DNA of 64,000 nucleotides from assembly GCA_977017575.1 (NCBI GenBank), contig CDRNVI010000028.1, positions 60,447-124,446 of the forward strand. Direction: 5' to 3'. The notes below the pieces were generated by a model. That model worked only from the letters and a program-made list of their open reading frames with translations. It had not been told where the DNA came from and did no database searches. Below are positions 1-10,410 of this stretch, in pieces. This stretch comes from Paramoeba atlantica (lineage: Eukaryota; Discosea). Within the stretch, counting starts at the first letter, position 1; each line of letters starts with the position of its first letter. A program made the position numbers and the translations under genes.

Positions 1-415
1 TTGCGAACACATCATGTGCTCCTTTACTTCATTATGACTGCTTTTTGAGAAAAAAGACAATTAATTGAATTAATGGAAAAAGAGGTGTCGGATCCGTATG
101 TGAATTGAAGCCTGCACCTTGCAGGTGCTTTTGATAGGGTGTTTCTGGGCTGCGTATATCGCGCAATGTCTGTCATGCCTATGAGTGTTTTACCAACTTA
201 CATTGGTAAATGAGCTCTTACTTTCTCTGGGGGGAATTTTAAAGGGGTGTAAAAGGCTGCAACAAGGTAGAACGGCGGTAATAAGCCTTCGTATAAGCCT
301 TCGTAATAAGCCTTCGTAAAGGAGCGATATTTCGGACTTGAAAAGTGCTTCTTTTCGCTCTGTGTACGAATTCTGTGGGGCGCAAATTATCAGAAATATT
401 ATTTCCGAAGTTTTT

Positions 416-745
416 TTACTGCCCAGGAAGCGTATGAACTCCATGATTTTCTTTTTCCGACTTTCGAATTTCCGATCGAGCTAACTCCACTGACTGCCGC
501 AATAATAGGGATGAAGGCTGATACCACGTCAGATCCTGTTGATGGTAATCCAAAAGGAGATTCCGAAGTAATATTTGCCCCACTTGTTTTTCCTCTGGCG
601 CTGGGTGAGATAGAGCCAAAATGGTAGTCTCTATACGTTCCTCGTAATCTTTGAATGCACGACTATTAGTGAAATGATTACAAGTAAGTCGCAAAAGCGG
701 CTGTAATTCTTTCCGAATTTGGAGCTCTTCTGCTAGCCATTGCAT
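416..745 (-). CDS. Small hypothetical protein, 109 aa
   Basis: I do not recognise this protein. It starts MQWLAEELQIRKELQPLLRL and runs to a stop at the lower coordinate. It is rich in charged and leucine residues and looks mostly helical, with no signal peptide or membrane segment. It lies on the minus strand like every other host-type gene here and is the last gene of that run at the window's left edge. A frame on the same strand overlaps its 3' end and reaches 190, but it looks less gene-like. The soluble helical character would suit a small mitochondrial or complex-subunit protein, but nothing specific supports that. Confidence 0.5.
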   Translation of the reverse strand: MQWLAEELQIRKELQPLLRLTCNHFTNSRAFKDYEERIETTILALSHPAPEEKQVGQILLRNLLLDYHQQDLTWYQPSSLLLRQSVELARSEIRKSEKENHGVHTLPGQ

Positions 746-1223
746 TTTTAGTATTCTTGTTCAGAAAAGCATTGAAAAGTAGAAAATATCAGCCTGCAGT
801 AGCAGAATATCATTGAACGCAAAAATCCACCCAGTGGTGGAAATCGAGTAGACGTAATAAGAAAACGCCAATAACCTACAGTACAAATTAGATTTATATT
901 TTTCCGCTACTGTCCTAACACTACGAAAAACTTACTACGAAAAAGAATAAAATCAAAAGCTCTCTCCATGATTTCAAACCCTTTATAACAGTTTTTCTGA
1001 TTAGGGGTGTAGGATCATCTTGAGCATCGAAAGTTTATGAGAGTACAATTTGGTGTGCCGCTGCGCCTCAAAAAGAGCCACTAAACTTGAGCTCCGAACC
1101 GGTAAGGTAACTGATCGATCGATCGCATTTGAATTCTGTCATACTGAGGGACAGAATAAAACGTATGACTAATTTTGGACTGTACAAAATTTAAAGTCAA
1201 TCAAAAAGAATTGCTTTTGACAG
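746..1223. other. Intergenic, no feature seen
   Basis: AT-rich spacer between two minus-strand genes. A short GATC-type direct repeat (gatcgatcgatcgc) sits near 1112-1126. No RNA gene, long repeat or convincing reading frame was seen. Confidence 0.5.
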
Positions 1224-1487
1224 TTATGTCATGATATTCTCATACCACCTTCGCAGTTGAGTACACTGTTCTTCAAGCTTCTTCAGTGTTTTAGCGTATT
1301 TCTCACACTCCTTTGTCAAGCTTTCTTTTTCGAGTTCATAAAGTCCTATTATTTTCTGTATTTGCGAACGATCGCCTTTTCCGGCTGCACTGCGAAACTG
1401 CTCGAAAAGTTCAACGTCGCGTTGAAGTTCGTTTACCACACGCCCCTGGTCATCGCGGGCCGATGTCGGAGGTGTCAACGTATCCAT
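1224..1487 (-). CDS. Small coiled-coil protein, 87 aa
   Basis: Unrecognised. The first ~20 residues (MDTLTPPTSARDDQGRVV) are probably disordered. The rest, from about residue 20, is one charged helix with heptad-like leucines (ELEKESLTKECEKYAKTL) ending in a short RRWYENIMT tail. A protein of this size and pattern usually works as a subunit of a larger assembly, but no family can be named. It lies between minus-strand genes, so it probably belongs to the same polycistronic transcript. The start is the only methionine before the disordered stretch. Confidence 0.55.
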   Translation of the reverse strand: MDTLTPPTSARDDQGRVVNELQRDVELFEQFRSAAGKGDRSQIQKIIGLYELEKESLTKECEKYAKTLKKLEEQCTQLRRWYENIMT

Positions 1488-1975
1488 AAAATTTTAAATG
1501 TACCTTCGAAAAACGTGTACAGAATCACGTGTCCTATAAAAAGCCACAACTGCATACACGATTTTTACACTAGAAAATCAAGAATAGAGCAGTCCTCGTG
1601 CAATGGGGTTCTATAAGTGCACTCTTTCCCAGAAACGTACAATAACATGTAACATTTATACATATTTTTGTACCAGGTGAATGTAGTACAAAGTGAATGT
1701 ACACCAATGTAATGTAAATTTACAGCTAATTTATACTGCTAATTTATACAATATCCAAAATCGATTAACTTAATGTTCGAAAAGGATCAGGAAAATGAAA
1801 TAGTATAGCAAGTTACTATGTTTAAAGTAACTTCTTAAAATAACAGCATTTTTTACACCCCCCCCTTAAACCCTTCGCCAGCAAAACAAGCATTATCATA
1901 CAGCAAAAATCCTGTATTACGGCAAATATAATATAATATTATACATTTGTATAAACAGTAAAAAGCATCATCATA
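1488..1975. other. Intergenic, AT-rich
   Basis: AT-rich spacer with several variants of a short aatgta/aatttaca motif between 1640 and 1760 and a C-run (ccccccc) near 1858-1865. No gene seen. Confidence 0.5.
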
Positions 1976-2815
1976 TTAGAGGGTAATGCTCAGCGCTAGA
2001 GTGTGATCGATATCAAGAGGATTGCCTTCAGAGGCGAGTTCGTCATTGTCGTGCATCCACAAGACTTCCAAGCTTTCTGGAAGATTATCAAGCCTTGCTA
2101 ACCCAGTGAAGTGATTGTTGTTAAGGTACAGTGCTTTCAGCGTCGCGGGCAACCGGCGCAGCTGAACTGGTCCAGTAAACAAATTTCGCGATAGATTGAG
2201 ACAGGTCATGCCGCTAGGCAAACTAACAAGATCGACATGCCCGGATAACTTATTGCTACTAAGAGTTAACGCTAACAAGCTCTGAGACAACTGCGTCAAG
2301 TCCACACCATCTTGAAAATTATTGTAATCCACCCAAACCTTCTCTAATGTGTTTGGCAAAAATTGTAAATCCAAACCGCCCGAAAATTGATTTAGAACCA
2401 AATTTAAAACACGTAATTTCGAAGGAAGCGTCTTGAGAGGGACATTTCCAGACAATTTCTGTTTTGCGACATCAACCACTAAGATTTTCTGGGGGAGCCA
2501 CTCCCATTGAATGGACCCGGATAGGCTATTCAGCTCGGCAACATTTTCCCAATCAATCTTAGTGACATGTAGGCCATCCTCACAAGTTACACCTTTCCAT
2601 TCACACGCCGGTGTCGATACGTTCCATGTAGGGTGTGGATTTTCTACTAATTCAACAAACCGTGCGAGCTCGTATTCCTGAGGTAAATTCGAACCTCCCA
2701 CCCTTCCTATTCGAACATTGTGCTTGCCTTCTTCATTTCCCTCGTTGTGCGAATTTCGCGGGGCGTGCGGCTTCTGAGCGTCGGAGAGGGACATCGCAAG
2801 TATTGTTATGCTCAT
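1976..2815 (-). CDS. LRR protein, CxWxGVxC-cap family, 279 aa
   Basis: Member of the local leucine-rich-repeat family. The N-terminal part carries the family motif GRVGGSNLPQEYELARFVEL (about residues 38-57). It is followed by a cap with two cysteines, ACEWKGVTC, which resembles the plant LRRNT_2 cap. About eight repeats of roughly 21-23 residues follow, with the pattern LPxxLxxLxLxxNxFxGxxDL, and a short hydrophobic tail ends in SITL. The family usually makes a solenoid for protein binding, but the ligand is unknown. There is no clear signal peptide from this start; MSITILAMSL is weakly hydrophobic. The frame is intact. The nearest gene transcribed after it is the 87-residue coiled-coil protein. 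Confidence 0.85.
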   Translation of the reverse strand: MSITILAMSLSDAQKPHAPRNSHNEGNEEGKHNVRIGRVGGSNLPQEYELARFVELVENPHPTWNVSTPACEWKGVTCEDGLHVTKIDWENVAELNSLSGSIQWEWLPQKILVVDVAKQKLSGNVPLKTLPSKLRVLNLVLNQFSGGLDLQFLPNTLEKVWVDYNNFQDGVDLTQLSQSLLALTLSSNKLSGHVDLVSLPSGMTCLNLSRNLFTGPVQLRRLPATLKALYLNNNHFTGLARLDNLPESLEVLWMHDNDELASEGNPLDIDHTLALSITL

Positions 2816-3225
2816 GTGGTGGATGCCAAAACAAATTTACGAAAGTTAGAGGTAAGTTATATAGATAAAGTATTGGTTTATAATAAACCAATGGTTATAA
2901 TAAACCAATGGTTCCAATAAATTATTAGAATCCATGGTTTGCAGTCCACTGATAAATTAAGGAAAACAAATAAACGGGTCCGGCTTAATATACACCCCGG
3001 TATTGTACGAGGTCACAGGTATGTTAGAAGGTCACAGGTGTGATAAGTTATTCTTGCTAAAGTGTTAAAAAAGTGATCACCAGTAGAAGTGAAAGTGAAA
3101 GTGAAGCATAATTTTACGAAAAAGTGATATTTTGCTTTGATGTGGTCTAAACGTTTTCTTGTCATATTCTACTCGCAAAGTGTTTTTTGTGAACACAATG
3201 TCAAATTATCCAGGTTCTATAACGT
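2816..3225. other. Intergenic, short AT-rich repeats
   Basis: Upstream region of the LRR gene. It holds three near-copies of ataaaccaatggtt (about 2876-2915) and two of aggtcacaggt (3009-3045). No gene seen. Confidence 0.45.
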
Positions 3226-3390
3226 ATGGCGAATGACAATGGCCGTGAACAATTGGCACTAGAAACACTTTTAAGCAGTCAAACTGTCACAGAATTGACC
3301 AAAACGTTGGAAGCAAAGTTGTTGCTTCTGTCCATGAAATGCGAACTGCGGCTGCACGAGACACTGTTTCTATCATACAGAAGGAATTTA
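3226..3390 (+). pseudogene. Merlin-like transposase N-terminal remnant
   Basis: The translation ANDNGREQLALETLLSSQTV resembles the start of the Merlin-type transposase at 49334-50057 (RNGREQIALECQLSARTVTN). The similarity covers the helix-turn-helix segment and fades after about 40 residues. The remnant is cut by TIR element A, which starts at 3395, and no catalytic DDE motif follows. This is therefore a DNA-transposon fossil, not a gene. The call rests on pairwise similarity within the window only. Confidence 0.5.
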
Positions 3391-3635
3391 TATACCGTTA
3401 TCCCCCCCTTACTTAGCCCCCACTTTTTGGTCCAAAACCTGTACTTTGTGGTGAAGTAAGGGGGGTGGTGAAGTAAGGGGGGTGAATAAGTGATTCAAAG
3501 TTCGATCAATCTATATTTCTTTCGGAAATCCTCAAATTATTGAAGTACACTATGCTATCGATATTGAGCATAATTTCCTTTTCTTGAGTGTTGTAATACC
3601 TCGTGTTGCACGTTCTATATTTTATGTTTCTTTTA

Positions 3636-4404
3636 CCGGTGAAACACTTTTTAACGTAATTAAAATGTACGTTTTTTTAATTAACGTAGTATTAATTAAC
3701 GTAATACCGTCAAAGTACTTATTAACGGAATAAAAATCATTGGAATAAAAATTAACGGAATAATAATTAACGGAATAATATTTTTTTTAGATTTTCACCA
3801 AACTCTTCCCAAAAATTTTAGTCAGTGGTCGGTCTGTTCATCAACAAAATTCAAAACATTTCTCTCCTGAAAAACAAAAACGACGTCACCGCGAAAGGAT
3901 GAATCGATTAAGACGTATCCGCAGAAGTTACAAGATAGATCTCTTGACGCTTAAATTTTGTTAGGATTTTGGTAAAAATCATTGGAATAATAATTAACGG
4001 AATAATTTCCGTCCAAAAAAACATTCCGTTAATTACTATTATTGTTAATAAGTACTTTGACGGTAATTAAATTTGGTCAAAAAAAGGCGAAAAATAAGTA
4101 ATAATTTCTTTTTTTAAATTTCTAGCAGACGCCTCAATACGGCCCGTTGCCCTTGGAAACTACACCCATAGGCGGTGGACTATTTCGCTTTAGGTGAAAT
4201 TTTGGATAAGTGTCCAAACTTTGTTCAATTTTGTGGGCTTAAAAATAATAAACCTCAAATTTTTTGTGGAACTAAATTTTGCTATCGCGCCACAAAAACA
4301 CAAATTAACGTAACTTTAATGAACGTAGCATTAATTAACGTAATCATTTTTTTCTCGTCAGACATTACGTTAATTAATGTTATTCTTAATTAAAGTTTCA
4401 CCGG
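3636..4404. mobile_element. TIR element B, nested in A
   Basis: Inverted ends CCGGTGAAAC...GTTTCACCGG with TA directly outside at 3634-3635 and 4405-4406. The inner part of each arm carries iterations of attaacgtaa. It has no coding capacity apart from short frames. Element C lies inside it. It is a MITE-like, mariner-type non-autonomous element. Confidence 0.7.
3707..4063. mobile_element. TIR element C, innermost MITE
   Basis: The arms CCGTCAAAGTACTTATTAAC and its inverse are flanked by TA at 3705-3706 and 4064-4065. Inside are repeated attaacggaata motifs in both orientations. It is about 357 bp with no coding frame. Being innermost, it should be the youngest insertion of the three. Confidence 0.75.
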
Positions 4405-4914
4405 TAGCTTGTCCACAATGTCCCATGCATTTTTATCTTTCCGCCCATGAAAATTTCTTACATCGTAAAATTTAAATGATGTCGCAGAACATAACTTATT
4501 GAACATCAACTTAAATTTTAGAACTACAAGACGCTGTGGCGCAACTTTATGATCAAAGCGATGATGAAACTGACATGGAAGAAAATCGTTCTAAATTCGA
4601 AATGGTTCAACGAATCAATCATTCCGGATTGCTCCGATTGGTCACTGGCAAGCCAGACACTTCACAGATAGATTTGGAAGTCTGGAGGCCGAAGTCCTCT
4701 ACCGATGTAACGGTCGGTTGCAGTGCACCCGTCCGGCTGTGTAGAGGTGGTAAGTTGCCTGGGGAAAAATCTGACACCCCCCTTACTTCACCACACATCC
4801 AGTGACTAAATGTGGTGAAGTAAGGGGGGAGGCGAAGTAAGGGGGGGGGGTAACGGTAATGACAGGAATGCCGAGAGAAAAAGAAACGTGCACGACAACG
4901 CAGAGATCATCGTA

Positions 4915-5000
4915 TGCAGGGGTGAAAATCAGATGCTGGGGGGTCTAAAATTTGTAAAACTTGTCCATATTTCAGAATACGCTCGAAATCATGGGATTTA
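4915..5000 (+). repeat. Solo relic of the mariner-element terminal repeat
   Basis: The sequence gcaggggtgaaaatcagatg, followed by ggggggtctaaaatttg, matches the inner terminal repeat of the mariner element at 29814. The element body is absent, so this is a lone degraded end. Confidence 0.55.
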
Positions 5001-5282
5001 CAATGTTTGTCTCCCCTTAATTTATGGTTTCCGTGATATTTATGAATGCTGTAATTTTTTTCGTATATTCTGGTACATGTTGTAGGACCGTTCCATAACC
5101 GTTTCCATAAGGCCGCGGTTTTCTTCAATTGCTTTTCTTATTATGTATTCTATGAAACCCAAAAAATGTATTTAAATGGAGCTCAAAATGAATATGTACG
5201 CCGGGTACAATTGCGATTTCTTGAAAGACTACGAATTTCTCTCTTCTATCGCAAAACCAATAAAAAGTATTTATTCCGGCCT

Positions 5283-6113
5283 TTAGTTGCCTTTCTTCCA
5301 CAACCACCTCTCCACTGTCTGGCGTTGTTCTTGAGGCGTATCAAATACGTCATACACTCTACTCAGAATACAGTTTGCTTTTGAATCGAAATTCTGAAGA
5401 AATTCTGTCGTACACGGACCCAGATCACGAATACAATCATGTAAGAGTTCGTTATCTTCACGACCTGCACTGTCCACTTTTCGATACTTCGATGCCTTGT
5501 AACCCCCGAGCTGCCGTACATGATTTAACGTGTGCTTTGCGAGGTAGTAGGCAACAAGATTAAAAGAAAGATCGCTTGCAGCTTGAATGACAGTTGAAGT
5601 AACAATGTCGAAAAGGTTGTGGTCGGCATCACGAATAAGTTGACGGAACGTTCGAATAGCATTCTGTGTGTTAGAAAGAGGATGATGAACGCGGTCTAGC
5701 AATAAATTTTTCTCGCCGTTTTTAGCTTCATCAGTATTAGGACCATTTTCCGTTGTATCTGTTCGACCTGCTAGAGCATCCACTTGTATCATTCCAGACA
5801 ACGAGAAATGAAGGATATCTACAAGTTCAATGCATACATTTTTTAGATCGGGCTCACGGTGAACGCTCTTCCACCATTTCCACGGGTAGGAATCAATTAG
5901 CTCTGCACATTCTAACGTTATCGCGAGAGACCAGTCCGCGCAAGATCTCTTCGATATCCAATCTTTGTCAATAAACTGGTTAAGCGCGTCTTGAAGAGAA
6001 GAAAGTTTTCCCAATACTTCTTTAGGTATGCCCACAGTTTCTGTGTCTATAGTAGGTGGATTAGATTTAATTGCTTCCTTTTCCCCAACTGGAATGCTTT
6101 CTTTTGACATCAA
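5283..6113 (-). CDS. Dimeric all-alpha dUTPase (dUTP diphosphatase), 276 aa
   Basis: Hydrolyses dUTP to dUMP and pyrophosphate, keeping uracil out of DNA and supplying dUMP for thymidylate synthesis. It belongs to the all-alpha NTP pyrophosphatase fold typical of trypanosomatids, unrelated to the trimeric beta dUTPase. The signature ECAELIDSYPWKWWK (residues 68-82) and IELVDILHFSLSG (95-107) supply the Mg ligands E68, E71, E96 and D99. The 3-25-3 spacing matches the trypanosome enzyme. A C-terminal motif SDLSFNLVAYYLAKHTLNHV (about 190-210), then GGYKASKYRKVDSAGREDNE, forms the second half of the dUMP site. The length fits the family (about 270-285). The frame is intact. This is the best marker for the organism's lineage. 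Confidence 0.93.
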   Translation of the reverse strand: MMSKESIPVGEKEAIKSNPPTIDTETVGIPKEVLGKLSSLQDALNQFIDKDWISKRSCADWSLAITLECAELIDSYPWKWWKSVHREPDLKNVCIELVDILHFSLSGMIQVDALAGRTDTTENGPNTDEAKNGEKNLLLDRVHHPLSNTQNAIRTFRQLIRDADHNLFDIVTSTVIQAASDLSFNLVAYYLAKHTLNHVRQLGGYKASKYRKVDSAGREDNELLHDCIRDLGPCTTEFLQNFDSKANCILSRVYDVFDTPQEQRQTVERWLWKKGN

Positions 6114-6445
6114 ATCGTATTTGAGAAAAACGTTTTTGAAAAAAGTACGTTGGTTTCAAAAGTAAAAGTTGATTATGCTACTCGGTTGAATTTAATATGT
6201 ACATCATTAAGCCGGTGAACGCAACTTCTGTTACGTAGCGTTGCAAAAACCCTCCTGAATCTATCCCTTCATCAAGAATTTCCAAATATTTTCTTCTAAA
6301 ACAACACAGAACACCTACATAGAAAGTTATTACACTTTTTTTACAATACACTGTACCACTACTGCTTCATTGGATAGACCGACATGCGTTGCGTGTCTGC
6401 CAAGTGAATTGACAAGCGTCATCTTTAGTCAAGGATGAGTTCTTC

Positions 6446-7075
6446 TCACATAGTAGTACACATGGACGAACTATGGCTGTCACCCCATTCGATGCCTGTC
6501 CCCAGCAGTGAACAATGCACAAGAGTCTTTGGTAAATGTTCTTTGGAAATTTGACCACTCAACCTTTGATTGTAATCTAAACACAATATTGTGAGACCAT
6601 TCGGAAGCTGACTAAGATTTACTTCCCCATCAAACTGATTGCGATCCAGATTTATGGAACACATTGTGGGCGGCAGCTGCGTGAAATCGAGTGCACCCGA
6701 AAACAAATTTCCGCTTGCGTGCAGTTCCACCAGCTGCCCCGGAAGATCTTCAAACGGTAATGACCCAGAGAGATGATTACCGTTCAGGTAAATCTTTTGC
6801 AACATGGCAGGTAACGATGACCAGCAGGGCTTACCCGCTAAGTTACGAATCGCCCACATCAGTTCCACGACATTCCCCCGCTCGTCACAATTCACACCGT
6901 TCCACTCACACGCAGGTCTCTTTATATCCCACGTGGGATGAACAGGATGCACGTTGCAGGTGAATTGAAAAAGCTGATCTTGAAAATGCGACGCAGCGCT
7001 GACTCTCCCTAGGCGCGTCGCTGATCCGGATGTCGCTCGCTTTTGCGTTTCGAATGCCTCACTGGAAAAATCCAT
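6446..7075 (-). CDS. LRR protein, 209 aa
   Basis: A shorter member of the LRR family. The cap ACEWNGVNC (about residues 50-58) is followed by about five repeats (LPAMLQKIYLNGNHLSGSLP, then LPGQLVELHASGNLFSGALD). The tail SLLGTGIEWGDSHSSSMCTTM differs from the other copies. The N-terminus has GRVSAASHFQDQLFQFTCNV where others read GKVRG.LPQEYELARF, so that block is diverged. The neighbours on the same strand are another LRR gene upstream and dUTPase downstream. The frame is intact. The function is unknown beyond presumed protein binding. Confidence 0.8.
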   Translation of the reverse strand: MDFSSEAFETQKRATSGSATRLGRVSAASHFQDQLFQFTCNVHPVHPTWDIKRPACEWNGVNCDERGNVVELMWAIRNLAGKPCWSSLPAMLQKIYLNGNHLSGSLPFEDLPGQLVELHASGNLFSGALDFTQLPPTMCSINLDRNQFDGEVNLSQLPNGLTILCLDYNQRLSGQISKEHLPKTLVHCSLLGTGIEWGDSHSSSMCTTM

Positions 7076-7549
7076 TCGCTATAAATTTACAATGTAGAAT
7101 ATCCAATCAAAGGATGCTGAGTAGGGTGTGTAAACGTACGTATCAAAAAGTAGACAATTACTCATGTAAATAGAGTACCTGGAGAACTAAGAAACAGTCA
7201 TGGTATCAATTTTCAAACGCTAAGCATCCGTTTCAAACCAATTTCCTAGCTCCTCTTTTTTTGAAGACCCATGCTTTTTTTCACGACTCATACGTTCAGT
7301 GTCTTTATCAAAATTTTTATACATATTTTAGTGCTTTATATACGTATTTAGTGCTCATATGGCAAACACTTTTAGTAAACACCACAAGAAAATACAAAAA
7401 AAGACATCGCATCCTAAAGATTTATGGATAAGTTTATAAGTTCTTTAAACTGTACCCCACGTTCAAGCGCGCCTCATTTTCCTTAAGAACTTAAACGGGG
7501 GTCACTGTATACAGTAATATGCAATGCTGTACTGCATGCGTGCTAGTAC

Positions 7550-8203
7550 TCACAAATGCGTACCCAAGAAACTGTTTTTGCTAACGTACATGTCCAGAAA
7601 ACTTTTCTCCACGATTTGCGTCCCTTTCCAACACAAGTTCTGCGAACGTGAAAGATCCGCACGCAATGCCATGGACAATTTCGTCACGTCTACCGAACCC
7701 GTGAGTCCGCGGTTATGGGAAAGGACCAACTCTACAAGACCACGGGGAACGTTCGAGAAATCTACCTCCCCGGAAAATTTATTGTAGTCTAGCCTAATTT
7801 TCTGCATCGATCTCGGTATGTCCCCTAGATGGATTTCTCCTTCGAAAGCGTTGTTGTGAAGTCGTAGTTCTTCCAGATAGGGAGGCAAACTTTCCCATTG
7901 CACAGACCCGGAAAGGGTGTTCTGAGGAAGATTGATAGTAATGGCTGTCTCGGGACTGTGTGCCCAGTCAATTGTGCCCTTGCTTCGCGTGCAAGAAATG
8001 TCGATTCTATTTATTTTGCTTTGACTATTGCACCTGACGCCTCTCCACCTACATGCAGGTGTTTCAGTGGACCACGTTTTGGGCGGCTCCTCAATGCCCC
8101 GGAAAAACCGTGCGAGATCGTATTCTTGAGGTAATCTGTGACCACGTACTTTACCCAGGCGTGGCCTTGATGGCGTGTCTGACATGAAAAATAATGTTAT
8201 CAT
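7550..8203 (-). CDS. LRR protein, 217 aa
   Basis: An LRR family member with a well-kept N-terminus: MSDTPSRPRLGKVRGHRLPQ (after a possible upstream MITLFF start), then EYDLARFFRG and the cap ACRWRGVRC. About four to five 23-residue repeats follow, such as LPPYLEELRLHNNAFEGEIH. The last repeat is degenerate and the protein ends with an unusual FLDMYVSKNSFLGTHL tail, so the original C-terminus may have been lost. Two starts are possible: the first Met at 8203, or MSDTPS, which begins at codon 8 and aligns better with the relatives. Confidence 0.8.
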   Translation of the reverse strand: MITLFFMSDTPSRPRLGKVRGHRLPQEYDLARFFRGIEEPPKTWSTETPACRWRGVRCNSQSKINRIDISCTRSKGTIDWAHSPETAITINLPQNTLSGSVQWESLPPYLEELRLHNNAFEGEIHLGDIPRSMQKIRLDYNKFSGEVDFSNVPRGLVELVLSHNRGLTGSVDVTKLSMALRADLSRSQNLCWKGTQIVEKSFLDMYVSKNSFLGTHL

Positions 8204-9541
8204 TAAAATTTTACGATAATTCTACTGGACGACTCGGTGGACAATTCTATAAACTTATTTTATTGAACGCTTTTCAATTGCTGGACTCAATACTCGGAGT
8301 GGTAGTACAGTAGCGCACTCCTTTTTTTAAATGTTGAGAGTTTTTAAGAGCAACAAAAGAGCGCGGCAATATTTGCTGTATTTTGATAATAAATCTTAAA
8401 CTTATCCGGTACAAACCGGGTTTACAAACCCGGCTATAAGGTAAAATGTCAGCGTAGTGCTTTGCTATGAGAGCGAGATTTCTCGTTTGCAACAAAAATG
8501 AGCTCTATGGCCAAAAAGCGTCTGAAGCGGGACAGGTAGGAAGCTGTAAAAGAAGGGTACCGAATACAAGCATAAGCAGAGGTATGCACCGGAAGTTTGA
8601 AGTGTAACGGGGGTGATTCATTGTTTCAAGTTTTAGTAAATTTGAAGCAATGCCGTGCATGCGTTTATTTGTAAGAAGTAAGCATGTACAAGTTGAGAAA
8701 AGCTTAAAGTACGAGAAAAAAGAGATTTTTTCTGTAAAAATTTGCAAAATTGCGAATATTAGTTCAGTTTAACCCATTTTTCTTATCTACTGTAACTATA
8801 AACTTGCGCAACCCTGTTTTATTACTATCTCCCCCTATTTAATAGGACGCCGATTTTGGGCAAAAGGCCCCATTCAAGGGGGGGCCTGGAAAATAATGTG
8901 AAAGAAAAAAAATCGGTTTCGGTATACCTTATTTACCGAAAAAATAAAATACCGTATATTCGTACGTAATATATACGTAATTGTTACGTAAAAGTTGAGT
9001 ACGTAATATATATACCGAAAAAAAATCGGTTCGCGGCGCCCTTTTTTATCGTTGTTAAACAAGCTTCTGCTCCCTTTCGATACACTTTTTGTTGTTGGGG
9101 TAGATACGGAAAGCGGCGGATTCGACAATTTTTTGGGTGGAGGTAAAGGAAAATTCGCTTTTCTTATGACTTTTTAGCTTGACATTTTTCCTTTCGACAA
9201 AAGGCCATTATCTACGTAGATAATATTGTATATGACTATTGTATACCCTTTTTCCGTTATTTTCTATGGTATGCCAGGGGTGTCGGGGGTTCGCTTGTCG
9301 AAGAAAGTTCACCCTCAGCCGTATATCACGCCGGACGGAAGCATAGCGAGCAGTGGCTTCAAAGCCACGGGCTTGTCACGAGAAGGGTCTTCAGTGGAAA
9401 AAGGACACACTCATCACCAAAAGAAATGGAATTAGAGGATAGTGTGTGGCACTGTACTAAGAAATGCAAGGGTAGATTTCTAGATAGGGTGTAAAGCATT
9501 TTTTTTTGAATCACGGCGCTATTGAATAGGGGTGACAGCAA
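8204..9541. other. Gene-free AT-rich stretch
   Basis: About 1.3 kb without a convincing gene. It holds short tandem-like cgtaatatatacgtaa motifs around 8960-9020 between two aaaaaaaatcggtt copies (8906 and 9020). A G-run occurs at 8880. I see no RNA gene. Confidence 0.5.
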
Positions 9542-10177
9542 CTATTTTCTCTTGTTCGAAATTGCAGTTTCTTTTCCTTTTTTCCATTGATAGTCCTTTT
9601 TTGTCGATGCAGCACCTGAACTCTTGTGATAAAGCGGTGTTCTACTTTGATCTTGTTGTTGTATGAAGGACCTTGCATTTTCCCTTATTGATTTTGCCTC
9701 GTCCAACAGAACTTTCTTCTTCCTGTACGACAGGGCAAGGTAGTCGGCCCTAACCTGCTTGAATGCCGCAAGAAACGCGTTTCTTCGATCGGAAAATACA
9801 GGCACTATGTCTTGATAGATAGATTTCATATGCCTGCTTTTGTATAAACAAAAAGCGGAACTTCTTAGACCTTTTACAATGTCTTGCAAGTGTCGTTTCC
9901 TTTGCAAATTAATAAAGGCAATATCTTTGTATCTGCGAAGCAGGTCTTCGGTTAACCTATCATATTCTATATTCGCCGCTTTTAGTGTGAAAGGAGTCGC
10001 TGGATTCGATTTTCCGTATTTGGCATATTCGGAAAAGAAAATCGTCTTTGCACTTACTGGTAATAATTCAACACATGGCCGTTTTCGAATTTGTCGTACT
10101 TTCGCAACTCGATCCAATTTTGGTTTTTCCTTAAAAATACGTCTTGCTGCTGAAATGCAATGCGTGTGACCAAACAT
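9542..10177 (-). CDS. Basic protein with two HMG-box-like segments, 211 aa
   Basis: Probably a mitochondrial or nuclear DNA-binding protein. The N-terminus MFGHTHCISAARRIFKEKPK is basic and amphipathic, as in mitochondrial targeting peptides. Two helical blocks follow the HMG-box logic (aromatic-rich start, basic middle, KxxYxxxA end): about 42-95 (KTIFFSEYAKYGKSNPATPF ... RRYKDIA) and about 125-170 (FLAAFKQVRADYLALSYRKK). The tail is lysine- and serine-rich. Kinetoplast-associated proteins and mitochondrial HMG proteins of kinetoplastids look like this, but the match is from pattern only. It lies between minus-strand genes and its frame is intact. Confidence 0.5.
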   Translation of the reverse strand: MFGHTHCISAARRIFKEKPKLDRVAKVRQIRKRPCVELLPVSAKTIFFSEYAKYGKSNPATPFTLKAANIEYDRLTEDLLRRYKDIAFINLQRKRHLQDIVKGLRSSAFCLYKSRHMKSIYQDIVPVFSDRRNAFLAAFKQVRADYLALSYRKKKVLLDEAKSIRENARSFIQQQDQSRTPLYHKSSGAASTKKDYQWKKGKETAISNKRK

Positions 10178-10410
10178 GATGTATCTGCTCGGTCCATCTC
10201 GCTAATGGTAAGACGGAACATGGTAGAAACTAAGACGCATTTTAAACATTTATACAGAATTACAGAACTTGTATAAGCCGTGAATTGAATGTTTAGCTAT
10301 TAGATTTATTGTACCAAAGTGACTTTAAGTCAGAATAACTGAGTTTTGCTGCGAAGTCCCATAAAAATCCTCCAGGCACTCCCAAACCCGACAAAAACAA
10401 ACTCTCGACC

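Larger units (their letters stand above)
3395..4856. mobile_element. TIR element A, outermost of three nested TA elements
   Basis: Its ends are inverted repeats: CCGTTATCCCCCCCTTACTT on the left and AAGTAAGGGGGG...TAACGG on the right. TA lies immediately outside both ends (3393-3394, 4857-4858), as expected of the Tc1/mariner superfamily. A second copy of the aagtaagggg motif stands next to each end. The only reading frame of note inside, 4536-4805 on the plus strand, starts MAQLYDQSDDETDMEENRSK and cannot be assigned. No transposase is visible, so the element looks non-autonomous. Elements B and C sit inside it. Confidence 0.7.
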
